7,737 nucleotides of DNA. It comes from Spirochaetota bacterium. Its GTDB lineage: Bacteria; Spirochaetota; UBA4802; UB4802. The stretch is from assembly GCA_029548025.1 (NCBI GenBank), contig JAKPOE010000047.1, positions 1 through 7,737 on the forward strand, in the 5' to 3' direction. Shown here one piece after another: positions 1 to 6,353 of the stretch. The notes below the pieces were generated by a model, which searched no databases, was not told where the DNA came from, and saw only the letters and a program-made list of their open reading frames with translations. A program made the position numbers and the translations under genes. The number at the start of each line of letters is the position of its first letter. Position 1 is the stretch's first letter.

Positions 1-62
1 ATCATAATATGTTTACCTTTTTAGTCAAAATATTGATTAACAGTAAAACTATTTGCATTTGA

Positions 63-89
63 ATGATACTTTGCTATTTTTTTTGTCAA
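63..89 (-). promoter_or_regulatory. Candidate sigma70-type promoter reading out of the left edge
   Basis: On the minus strand a perfect -35 box TTGACA (84-89) is followed after 15 bases by TATCAT (63-68), which matches five of six -10 positions. The spacer is shorter than the usual 16-18. It lies just downstream of the TPR gene stop and would serve a minus-strand gene starting at or beyond the left edge. A possible ATG at 3-5 (minus) follows an AAGG some ten bases upstream, but too little sequence remains to call a gene. I see no hairpin terminator for the TPR gene in 1-133, so read-through is possible. Confidence 0.35.
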
Positions 90-133
90 GCTATTATCAT
101 GAATTTTTTTAATATCAGATAAAAAATAAATTT

Positions 134-1129
134 TTACATAACCCCTAACAACCGTTTTGCTTCAACATTCTCAGAATCAAGAAGCAACACCTCGCTCCAC
201 ACTGCTTTTGCCTGGGCAATATTTCCTACGGCAGAATAAACTTTACCTAACCACAGTTTACACTGTATATCTTGATTATCTATCTGCAATGCAGCATTGA
301 GATGTTCAAGTGATTCTGTATATATGCCTTTTTTATAAAATATCTTCCCTAATTCTATATGTACAGCTTTAATAATGGCGTTATCCATTGAATTTTTCAA
401 AATATTCCTGTACTCAATAATAGCATTGCTCTGCTGATTAGCATATAAATATGATGCGGCTAAAAACATCCTTCCTTCACTATTATCAGAGACACCTTTC
501 AATTTAACCAGTTCAAGCCCCTCTTCAGTATGACCACTTTTTATAGCTATCAATGAATACAATCGAGCATTGTCTATGGATAGTTTATTTATATTTGATA
601 CTTTCTGTATAATGGTATATATCTCATTAATGGGATAGAAATTACTCATATACGCTGCTGCTGCAAGAATAACTCGTGTAGTATCATCTATCGATGATCT
701 GCCGCCAAAAGCCAATCCTTTATTAATTGCTTTAATAGCATTGATCAAATGTTGTTTTGCTTCATTAGAGATGGTATCCAGAGTATTTTCATCGTATAAT
801 GCATATACCGGAATATTGCTGATAGAGGTTGCATATAAATAATGAACTGTCCCGGCCAGATAATAAGCATCGCTGTTTAAAGGATTACTCTTAACATACT
901 TATTTGCAGCTATACATAAATCTTTCAATTGCCCCTGTCGCATTTCATTATCACTTTGCTTGACTGCCATATCAACTTTATACTGCAATTTATTTAATGT
1001 ATATTTCCAGAAAAAGATGTATTGATGATATTCCTGAACAATATAAATAACTATTGCCACTAAAAGGATATTAATAATTAATTTTGTTGTATTTCTTTTT
1101 CGCTGTTTTGATTTGTATCGATAATACAT
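134..1129 (-). CDS. Membrane-anchored TPR-repeat protein, function unknown
   Basis: This 331-residue protein has a strongly basic N-terminus (seven Lys/Arg in the first 16 residues) and then one hydrophobic segment at about 17-31. That pattern predicts a single-pass anchor with the N-terminus inside and the rest outside the cytoplasmic membrane. The remainder is helical. Residues about 253-285 and 287-320 are clear tetratricopeptide repeats with the usual small and large residue spacing (GKIFYKKGIYTESLEHLNAAL; LGKVYSAVGNIAQAKAVW). Degenerate TPR-like helices occupy roughly 68-100 and 185-245. TPR domains bind peptides or scaffold complexes; no catalytic motif is seen. The start lies five bases after the stop of the upstream membrane protein gene. 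A weak AGGA about 12 bases before the ATG falls inside that upstream gene, so the two are probably co-transcribed and translationally coupled. A role as partner or scaffold of the neighbouring protein is inference. Confidence 0.85.
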   Translation of the reverse strand: MYYRYKSKQRKRNTTKLIINILLVAIVIYIVQEYHQYIFFWKYTLNKLQYKVDMAVKQSDNEMRQGQLKDLCIAANKYVKSNPLNSDAYYLAGTVHYLYATSISNIPVYALYDENTLDTISNEAKQHLINAIKAINKGLAFGGRSSIDDTTRVILAAAAYMSNFYPINEIYTIIQKVSNINKLSIDNARLYSLIAIKSGHTEEGLELVKLKGVSDNSEGRMFLAASYLYANQQSNAIIEYRNILKNSMDNAIIKAVHIELGKIFYKKGIYTESLEHLNAALQIDNQDIQCKLWLGKVYSAVGNIAQAKAVWSEVLLLDSENVEAKRLLGVM

Positions 1130-1134
1130 ACTTG

Positions 1135-1800
1135 TTAACCATCCTGTTTGTGAGATTCAACAAACTGTTTATACTCATTTTCAATAAATGATAAAATATC
1201 GGATTCATTGTTGAGAAGCAAACAATTAACACCCTGTTTACCTTTTAACGTAAAAAGCATATAGTTATCATATACTTTTAAATTATTTATTCTATAGAAG
1301 TCATAGCGATAGAGTTTATTATTAATAGCAATATTGATGCCCTGCTGTTTATATCGCAAAGTCCCGGCTCCTATCCTTGTTAATGAACTCCAATTTTCTG
1401 AACGCATACCGCTTCCAATATCCCCAATAGTTCCGCTACTATCGACATACATAACAACATCAACATCATCATTCTTGTTGTTATTTTGCTGTGATTGTTC
1501 ATCTATAGAAATAACTTCTGATTTTGGATTGCTCCTTGCAGGTGTAGTATCAATCGTTGTTTCATCTTCTGGTATAGAATCAAAGTCTATATCAATGTCA
1601 GGTATGTCATCAGAATCCATTGTTTTATGGTATTGCTCCTTGCCATTGTGCATGGAGTGTGATGACATTTCAACATCAAGATTAGGCACATATCGGTCAT
1701 GAGGGATATTGGACATAATGGTATGCTCAAAAAATTCCGAATAAAGTACAACTATGACACCCACTATGACACTGATTACCGCAATGTATAAAACAACCAT
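1135..1800 (-). CDS. Membrane-anchored protein with acidic linker and C-terminal beta-rich domain, function unknown
   Basis: I do not recognise this 221-residue protein. Residues 2-20 form one hydrophobic transmembrane segment at the very N-terminus, with no basic flank or lipobox. Residues about 30-115 look disordered. They are rich in Ser, Asp and Asn, with a very acidic stretch at 62-80 dominated by Asp-Ile-Asp repeats and a Gln/Asn run near 103-110. Residues about 137-218 alternate hydrophobic and polar residues (GAGTLRYKQQGINIAI; LKVYDNYMLFTL) and end in a helix (ILSFIENEYKQFVES). This could be a small beta domain with a C-terminal helix of the bacterial PH-like kind, but that is a guess from pattern. 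AGGA (1808-1811) lies seven bases before the ATG. It is the first gene of a pair with the TPR protein that follows after five bases. Confidence 0.8.
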   Translation of the reverse strand: MVVLYIAVISVIVGVIVVLYSEFFEHTIMSNIPHDRYVPNLDVEMSSHSMHNGKEQYHKTMDSDDIPDIDIDFDSIPEDETTIDTTPARSNPKSEVISIDEQSQQNNNKNDDVDVVMYVDSSGTIGDIGSGMRSENWSSLTRIGAGTLRYKQQGINIAINNKLYRYDFYRINNLKVYDNYMLFTLKGKQGVNCLLLNNESDILSFIENEYKQFVESHKQDG

Positions 1801-1867
1801 AATACTATCCTGTATAGTTCACTGGAATTGCAACATGAATGATTAATAAAGAAAACCACCCATCATT

Positions 1868-1896
1868 ATTGTCGAAAGATAAATTTTACAAGTCAA
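1868..1896 (-). promoter_or_regulatory. Candidate promoter for the two membrane-protein genes
   Basis: On the minus strand TTGACT (1891-1896) is followed after 17 bases by GACAAT (1868-1873), matching five of six and four of six consensus positions. An AATAAT three bases further on is a closer -10 match, but the spacing would be 20. The site lies in the 113-bp gap after the methyltransferase gene and gives a leader of about 60 bases before the ATG at 1800. No hairpin terminator is seen after the methyltransferase stop, so the pair may also receive read-through from the upstream operon. Confidence 0.4.
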
Positions 1897-1913
1897 GGAT
1901 TAATTCAAAAAAA

Positions 1914-2864
1914 TTACCGCATTTTCCATAAACCTGCTTTCAGGTAGGGTTCCTTATAATAGGGGAAGTCATCAGGCTCATGTTCTAAAAATTGCAGTTC
2001 CCAGTTACCGGGATGTAATGATATATACTCATCATCTGAAATTGAAATGGTATTGATAGTGGTAAGGATGTACCCATCTGAAACAATGGGAGCAATCAAC
2101 GATAAAAATTCGTTATAATGTTTTTTTACACTGAAATTGTGTCCTTTATTTCTGGAAAATGTAGGTGGATCAAAAATCACAAAATGAAATGTATCATTAT
2201 GTTTTGCAGCATATTGTAAAAATTTTTTGCAATCCATAGCAACAAAGTCTCTATTATCATCCTTGATGTGATTGAGCATATAATTTTGTTTAGCCCTGTA
2301 TAACACGCTTTTCGACATATCAACATTGACTGCATGGTGTAATCCATTTTTCAATGCATGGATCGCAAATATACCGGTATAGCTAAAAAGATTACAGAGC
2401 TTTCCACCGTTTGCATAATATGGTGCTAAACGCTGTCGCACTCCGCGCATATCAAGAAAAAGCCCTGTATTCTGGCCATTAATCAGATCAACACCTGCAA
2501 CAATGTCATTTTGTTTTGCTATCAAAGGTACCGGTGGCAGTGTTCCTGTTATACACACGCTTTTTCGTGATTCTGCAATTTTTTGAGGATCATTAACTTT
2601 ACTCCTATCTTTTAACAGAACACCCTTTATTGCTCTATTGCAACATGCCAATATTTTTATACAATGATCGCTTATCCCATGATATTCCTGATACAGGGAA
2701 CTATCGTACACCTGTAATAAAAGATAATCATCATAGTAATCAAGTATCAGTCCATAGCAACCATCACCCTGTCCATTAACCAGACGGAACGCATTGGTGA
2801 TAGTTTGCTTCAACAGGTTTTCCCGTTTATAAATTGCTGTTTCAATGTTTTTATAGATGGACAT
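1914..2864 (-). CDS. Class I SAM-dependent RNA methyltransferase, RlmI/RlmK-like
   Basis: This 316-residue protein has the layout of the RlmI / RlmK (C-terminal part of RlmKL) branch of 23S rRNA methyltransferases. Residues about 14-55 (RENLLKQTITNAFRLVNGQG, then GLILDYYDDYLLLQVY) match the domain that precedes the catalytic fold. GLFLDMR at 134-140 precedes SAM-binding motif I, NLFSYTG, at 158-164. The acidic ribose-binding residue is Asp182 (VDMS), Asp211 follows, and motif IV is DPPTF at 232-236 followed by SRNKG, closer to RlmK than to RlmI. It is about 80 residues shorter than RlmI because the N-terminal PUA domain is absent. It probably methylates rRNA in the cytoplasm; base and position cannot be told from sequence. 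The ATG follows the aldolase stop with no gap and lacks a Shine-Dalgarno, implying translational re-initiation. Confidence 0.85.
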   Translation of the reverse strand: MSIYKNIETAIYKRENLLKQTITNAFRLVNGQGDGCYGLILDYYDDYLLLQVYDSSLYQEYHGISDHCIKILACCNRAIKGVLLKDRSKVNDPQKIAESRKSVCITGTLPPVPLIAKQNDIVAGVDLINGQNTGLFLDMRGVRQRLAPYYANGGKLCNLFSYTGIFAIHALKNGLHHAVNVDMSKSVLYRAKQNYMLNHIKDDNRDFVAMDCKKFLQYAAKHNDTFHFVIFDPPTFSRNKGHNFSVKKHYNEFLSLIAPIVSDGYILTTINTISISDDEYISLHPGNWELQFLEHEPDDFPYYKEPYLKAGLWKMR

Positions 2865-3491
2865 CTATCGCTGCAAACAGGCAAGGATTTCGTTTATACG
2901 TTTTTCCAGATTTATATAATCGCCATGTTCTATCAGGTAACTATCGACAATATATGACAAACCACATGCAACTACCTTTGGCAACGATAAATACTCAGCA
3001 ATATGAGCAGGTTTAATACCACCCGTTGGAATGATTGAAAATGAAAATTGAGCAAACGGTTCAACAATAGCTTTGAGGTAGTGCACGCCACCACAATACT
3101 CAGCAGGAAAAAATTTCAAAACATCAACGTGCATTTGCAGTGCATGAGCTAATTCGGTAGGAGTTGTAAAACCAGGTATATAATATATATTTTTATTTTT
3201 GTGCGATAGTTCTATTAAAGAATCACTTACACATGGTGAAACAATAAACATTGCTCCAGCATCCACTGCTGCCTTAAAATCGTCATGAGTTATGACACTG
3301 CCAGCACCAATCATTGCATCAGGAAATGTATTTTTTAGAGCAGTAATGCAATCAAGCGCCTGCGCCGTTCGTAATGTAACTTCAATACAACGTATACCGT
3401 GTTGCATTAAAAGCTCAAACATCTTGAGCGTTCTGGCAACATCATAAAAAACGCCAATGGGGATAATAGGAATGCTAAACTGTAATGACAT
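2865..3491 (-). CDS. eda: KDPG/KHG-type (2-keto-3-deoxy-sugar acid) aldolase
   Basis: This 208-residue protein is a class I, Schiff-base aldolase of the Eda family, which splits 2-keto-3-deoxy-6-phosphogluconate (or 4-hydroxy-2-oxoglutarate) to pyruvate plus an aldehyde. The family signatures are all present: PIIPI near the start; EVTLRT with Glu37 and Arg41; GAGSV at 62-66; SPCVS at 85-89; the IPGFTTPTE loop at 105-113; and KFFPAE with the Schiff-base lysine Lys126. PTGGI forms the phosphate-binding turn. Length is normal for the family. The ATG is the only possible start because an in-frame TAA lies 18 bases upstream, yet no Shine-Dalgarno precedes it. Translation is therefore probably coupled to the VOC gene that ends 21 bases upstream. 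No edd (dehydratase), kdgK or sugar-acid gene is in the window, so a complete Entner-Doudoroff or uronate route cannot be inferred and the substrate is unconfirmed. Confidence 0.9.
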   Translation of the reverse strand: MSLQFSIPIIPIGVFYDVARTLKMFELLMQHGIRCIEVTLRTAQALDCITALKNTFPDAMIGAGSVITHDDFKAAVDAGAMFIVSPCVSDSLIELSHKNKNIYYIPGFTTPTELAHALQMHVDVLKFFPAEYCGGVHYLKAIVEPFAQFSFSIIPTGGIKPAHIAEYLSLPKVVACGLSYIVDSYLIEHGDYINLEKRINEILACLQR

Positions 3492-3512
3492 GATTAATAA
3501 TTTTAATTAATT

Positions 3513-3887
3513 TTATAAAGAAAATCGGGGGTATCGCAATTCAATTTTATTTCCATCAGGATCAGTAAATACAACCAGACGCCCTTTCCGGATATTTTCA
3601 GGTCCGTAAACTATTGTGATATTTTTTTCCTGTAATTCATCCAGAGCATCATCAAAATCTTCTTCATCGATATAGAAACAGATATTATTTTTCAAATTTT
3701 CGGGCGCTTTAAAATCTTTTACTTCAACAAGCTTTAATAAAATATCACCAACACGTATATATGCTTCATCGGTATTGCTTACACGCTCAATTACCTCAAA
3801 GTCAAACAAATCACTGTAAAAACTGATTGCATTATCCATGTCGGATACCGTAACACCAATATAATCAATATCTTCAATTACTATCAT
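3513..3887 (-). CDS. VOC-superfamily (glyoxalase/dioxygenase-fold) protein with most metal ligands replaced
   Basis: This 124-residue protein has the paired beta-alpha-beta-beta-beta modules of the vicinal oxygen chelate fold: IGVTVSDMDNAISFYSDLF at 10-28, and NICFYIDEEDFDDALDEL at 68-85 followed by FTDPDGNKIEL at 107-117. Glyoxalase I, bleomycin-resistance and dioxygenase proteins share the fold. Metal-dependent members usually carry His at the position of Tyr9, Glu near Lys52 and His at Asn68; here only the final Glu116 is kept. The protein may bind a small molecule without metal catalysis, so I give no enzyme name. It is the first gene of the operon with the aldolase and methyltransferase. 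Its ATG has a strong Shine-Dalgarno, AAGGAG, eight bases upstream. Its partnership with the aldolase suggests handling of a keto-acid or aldehyde, which is inference only. Confidence 0.85.
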   Translation of the reverse strand: MIVIEDIDYIGVTVSDMDNAISFYSDLFDFEVIERVSNTDEAYIRVGDILLKLVEVKDFKAPENLKNNICFYIDEEDFDDALDELQEKNITIVYGPENIRKGRLVVFTDPDGNKIELRYPRFSL

Positions 3888-3980
3888 TTCGAATTCTCCT
3901 TATTATCATAATTTTTTACTGTATTTTCACATCACATTAAATATATATGCTCATTACTCCATAAACACTTCCTGCTATCA

Positions 3981-4008
3981 CTTATAAAATTTGTTTACAT
4001 CCTGTCAA
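3981..4008 (-). promoter_or_regulatory. Near-consensus promoter for the VOC-aldolase-methyltransferase operon
   Basis: On the minus strand a perfect -35 TTGACA (4003-4008) is followed after 16 bases by TATAAG (3981-3986), five of six -10 positions. Transcription would start near 3974, giving a leader of about 87 bases before the VOC start codon. I see no strong hairpin in that leader and no terminator between glmS and this promoter, so glmS transcripts may run into the operon. Confidence 0.65.
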
Positions 4009-4046
4009 TTATTTAAACCACAGTGCATAAAAATTTATTTAACAGT

Positions 4047-5879
4047 TTACTCTACCGTAACACTCTTTGCCAGATTTCTTGGCTGATCTACATTGCACCC
4101 GCGCAATACCGCAATGTGGTATGCTAACAACTGTAGTGGAATCACCGTTAAAAGTGGGGATGCAATTTTTACAGTAGCCGGCACATAGAAAACATGATCG
4201 GCAAACTTATTTATCTCTTCATCACCCTCGGTGGCAATAGCAATAATTTTGCCTTTTCGTGCTTTTACCTCCTGCATATTGCTTATAACTTTTTGATACA
4301 CCTCATCTTTTATAGCAATAAAGACAACCGGCATATTTTCATCGATAAGTGCAATAGGTCCATGTTTCATCTCAGCAGCAGGATATCCTTCTGCATGAAT
4401 ATAGGATATTTCTTTTAACTTCAATGCACCTTCAAGAGCAACAGGAAACTGTATACCTCTTCCCAGATAAAGAAAATTGCGGTGATGTTGATATAATGTT
4501 GCTATTTCTTTAATTTCATCATTTTTTCCTAATATTGATTGTACAAGTGCAGGTACCTGTATCAACTCCTGTAATAATTCACGGCCTGCATCAGCAGTCA
4601 TAAATCTGCGGCGGGCTAAATAAAATGTTAAAAGTATTAAAACAGTTATCTGCGAAGTAAACGCTTTAGTAGATGCAACACCTATTTCAGGCCCTGCATG
4701 TATGTACACCCCTCCATCACTTTCACGAGCTATGGTACTTCCTACAACATTGGTAATGCCCAGCACCCTGACACCACGTGCCTTAGCTTCACGCATCGCT
4801 GCCAGGGTATCAGCCGTTTCACCTGATTGACTTATAACAATAACAAGATCACCTTTTTCAAGGATTGGGCTGCAATATCTGAATTCTGAGGCATATTCAA
4901 CCTCAACAGGTATTCGGGCATATTCTTCTATTAAATACTCTCCAATAAGTCCTGCATGCCATGAGGTACCACAGGCTATAAAAATAATACGTTTTATACT
5001 ATTCAACTCATCTTCAGTAAGCCGTAATCCATCCAAACGGGTTTTACCCTCATCCAATACTATCCGTCCCCTGAACGCATTCTGAATTGTCTCGGGTTGC
5101 TCAAATATTTCCTTTAGCATAAAATGGGGAAATCCCTGTTTTTCTATATATGCAATATCCCAATCAATTTTATTGCTGTGCTTTTCCAATTCATTTTTTC
5201 GTAGATCAAATGTTCGTACAGTATCTTTTGTTATTTCTACTATTTCACCATCTGAAACATACATGACATTCCGTGTGTGTTCAATGATTGCACTGGCATC
5301 AGAAGCCACTATCATTTCGCCATCGCCAATACCAAGTATCAGCGGACTCCCATTCCTGGCAGCTACCATTTTGTTGGGTTCTTTTTTTGATATAATAACA
5401 ATACCATAGGTTCCTTCAACCTTGGTTAATGTTTTCTGTACTGCATCGACAAGTGACATGGTTTGGTGATAGTATTCAATGAGATGTACTAAAACTTCGG
5501 TATCTGTTTCACTTTGAATAGTGTGACCATGTTCAATGAGTACTTTTTTTATAGCACCATAATTTTCTATGATTCCATTGTGAACCAACGCGATATCACC
5601 TTTACAGTCACAGTGTGGATGGGCATTAATATCATTTGGCTCACCATGTGTTGCCCATCGTGTGTGCCCTATACCAACTGTACATCTATTAAATTTTTCA
5701 TAATCTAATCTTTTAATAAGATCAATAACCTTACCCTTTTGCTTCTGAATTATCAATTCATCTCCTATCAACGTAGCTATCCCTACTGAGTCATAACCAC
5801 GATATTCTAATCTTCTCAAACCATTGATAAGAACCTCAGCAACATTTTTACTACCTATATAGCCTACAATACCACACAT
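4047..5879 (-). CDS. glmS: Glutamine--fructose-6-phosphate aminotransferase (isomerizing), GlmS
   Basis: GlmS makes glucosamine-6-phosphate from fructose-6-phosphate and glutamine, the first committed step to UDP-GlcNAc for peptidoglycan and other envelope sugars; it acts in the cytoplasm as a dimer. The 610 residues match the usual length and are intact. The N-terminal glutaminase domain begins MCGIVGYIG with the nucleophile Cys2. It carries the glutamine-site residues Arg74-Trp75, the oxyanion pair Asn101-Gly102 (HNGIIENY) and Asp126. The isomerase half has two SIS domains at about 290-425 and 460-600. Sugar-site and catalytic residues are visible as SQSGE (350-354), Glu490, His506 and the terminal Lys605 in NLAKSVTVE. 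GGGAG lies a few bases before the ATG. The gene appears monocistronic, with its own promoter in front and a separate promoter for the next operon behind it. The predicted leader is about 30 bases, so no glmS ribozyme fits. Confidence 0.98.
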   Translation of the reverse strand: MCGIVGYIGSKNVAEVLINGLRRLEYRGYDSVGIATLIGDELIIQKQKGKVIDLIKRLDYEKFNRCTVGIGHTRWATHGEPNDINAHPHCDCKGDIALVHNGIIENYGAIKKVLIEHGHTIQSETDTEVLVHLIEYYHQTMSLVDAVQKTLTKVEGTYGIVIISKKEPNKMVAARNGSPLILGIGDGEMIVASDASAIIEHTRNVMYVSDGEIVEITKDTVRTFDLRKNELEKHSNKIDWDIAYIEKQGFPHFMLKEIFEQPETIQNAFRGRIVLDEGKTRLDGLRLTEDELNSIKRIIFIACGTSWHAGLIGEYLIEEYARIPVEVEYASEFRYCSPILEKGDLVIVISQSGETADTLAAMREAKARGVRVLGITNVVGSTIARESDGGVYIHAGPEIGVASTKAFTSQITVLILLTFYLARRRFMTADAGRELLQELIQVPALVQSILGKNDEIKEIATLYQHHRNFLYLGRGIQFPVALEGALKLKEISYIHAEGYPAAEMKHGPIALIDENMPVVFIAIKDEVYQKVISNMQEVKARKGKIIAIATEGDEEINKFADHVFYVPATVKIASPLLTVIPLQLLAYHIAVLRGCNVDQPRNLAKSVTVE

Positions 5880-5916
5880 GAAAAACTCCCAAAAAAAGAT
5901 TTTACTATAAAGAAGA

Positions 5917-5925
5917 ATTATACCA
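5917..5925 (-). promoter_or_regulatory. Extended -10 promoter of glmS
   Basis: On the minus strand a perfect TATAAT (5917-5922) is preceded by TG at the extended -10 position (TGGTATAAT). No good -35 box lies at the right distance, as is common for extended -10 promoters. Transcription would start near 5910, about 30 bases before the glmS ATG. The bases just upstream belong to the repeat-like stretch, so the TG of the extended -10 sits at the edge of that element. Confidence 0.65.
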
Positions 5926-6032
5926 TGCCATTCTGAATGACGAAGCCCTTTATGTCATTCTGAGAAAGCGTTAGCACCCAAAGAATCTTTCCTTTCAACA
6001 GCTTGATTTTCTTCATCAGCCTCAGAGTGACA
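5925..6032. repeat. Dispersed-repeat-like palindromic element between ferredoxin and glmS
   Basis: TGTCATTCTGAG (5953-5964) and CTCAGAGTGACA (6021-6032) are inverted arms matching in 11 of 12 positions. Between them lies AAAGAATCTTT (5980-5990), itself a 5-bp inverted repeat around a central A. A second partial copy, ATGCCATTCTGA (5925-5936), matches ATGTCATTCTGA (5952-5963) in 11 of 12 positions, 27 bases apart. This copy forms a small palindrome with the following GAATGAC. The combination of TGTCATTCTGAG followed by AAGAATCTTT is, from memory, the hallmark of short interspersed repeats found in many bacterial genomes. Copies elsewhere in this genome cannot be seen from the window. No open reading frame or transposase is associated, so a non-autonomous or extragenic palindromic repeat is the best reading. 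Confidence 0.55.
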
Positions 6033-6078
6033 GCACACTATATTTCATCGTTTAAAAAAAGCAAAGCATTTTTATATT

Positions 6079-6104
6079 AAAAAAAGTGGGGCTGCATGCC
6101 CCAC
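6079..6104 (-). terminator. Rho-independent terminator of the ferredoxin gene
   Basis: A perfect 7-bp GC-rich stem, GTGGGGC/GCCCCAC (6086-6092 with 6098-6104), encloses a 5-base loop. On the minus strand it is followed directly by seven T (6079-6085). It begins five bases after the ferredoxin TGA. There is no T-run on the plus-strand side, so it acts on the minus strand only and insulates ferredoxin from glmS. Confidence 0.93.
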
Positions 6105-6109
6105 TATCA

Positions 6110-6280
6110 TCATACTTCCACTATTGCTTCAGCTGGGCACACATCAATACATGTGCCGCACTCTGTACAAATATCGTTATCTATGACATAACGATCATTT
6201 CCTTCAGAAATAGCCTGAGATGAACATTCAGAAGCACATGTTCCACACATTGTACAATCTTCAGTAATTTTATAAGCCAT
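6110..6280 (-). CDS. Small 2[4Fe-4S] ferredoxin, clostridial type
   Basis: This 56-residue protein is a soluble low-potential electron carrier with two 4Fe-4S clusters, used by enzymes such as pyruvate:ferredoxin oxidoreductase and hydrogenases. Two Cys sets are visible: Cys9-x2-Cys12-x2-Cys15-x3-Cys19, and Cys38-x2-Cys41-x2-Cys44-x3-Cys48-Pro49. The start MAYKITEDC and the internal AISEGNDRYVID are typical of the family, and the length is normal. One oddity is that the proline which usually follows the fourth Cys of the first set is Ser20, while the second set keeps it. All eight ligands are intact, so both clusters should form. AGGAGG (6286-6291) lies five bases before the ATG, a strong site that suits high expression. 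The gene ends in tandem TGA codons. It stands alone between its own promoter and terminator, so the redox partner is unknown. Confidence 0.95.
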   Translation of the reverse strand: MAYKITEDCTMCGTCASECSSQAISEGNDRYVIDNDICTECGTCIDVCPAEAIVEV

Positions 6281-6325
6281 GGACTCCTCCTGTAAAGTTT
6301 AAATAAAAACCATTCAACTGATTAC

Positions 6326-6353
6326 ATTATTACAAAAATTATTTTTATGTCAT
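6326..6353 (-). promoter_or_regulatory. Candidate promoter of the ferredoxin gene
   Basis: On the minus strand ATGACA (6348-6353) is followed after 16 bases by AATAAT (6326-6331); each matches five of six consensus positions. A TG stands at the extended -10 position (TGTAATAAT). Transcription would begin near 6319, about 40 bases before the ATG. A second candidate slightly upstream (TTGATT, 17 bases, TACATA with TGC before it) cannot be excluded in such AT-rich DNA. Confidence 0.45.

Noticed and set aside
1334..1702. A 122-aa plus-strand reading frame
   Set aside because: It lies wholly opposite the membrane-anchored 221-aa gene, has low-complexity Ser/Ile/Val content mirroring that gene's acidic linker, and has no ribosome site.
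1926..1945. A terminator for the methyltransferase gene from ACCTG/CAGGT near its end
   Set aside because: The stem is only 5 bp, lies inside the coding sequence, and the T-run after the stop is too far away to form an intrinsic terminator.
2834..3016. A 60-aa plus-strand reading frame across the methyltransferase/aldolase junction
   Set aside because: It is antisense to two well-supported genes and has no recognisable motif.
4194..5708. Several plus-strand reading frames of 64-78 aa opposite glmS
   Set aside because: All are antisense to the clearly coding glmS and show no domain or start signal of their own.
5880..5916. A glmS ribozyme or riboswitch in the glmS leader
   Set aside because: The extended -10 box at 5917-5922 leaves a leader of only about 30 bases, far shorter than the ribozyme core, and the sequence upstream is repeat-like rather than ribozyme-like.
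6054..6078. A second terminator (AAAAAGC...GCATTTTT) beyond the ferredoxin terminator
   Set aside because: The arms pair only with a bulged base and an almost pure A/T stem; the GC-rich hairpin at 6086-6104 already explains termination.
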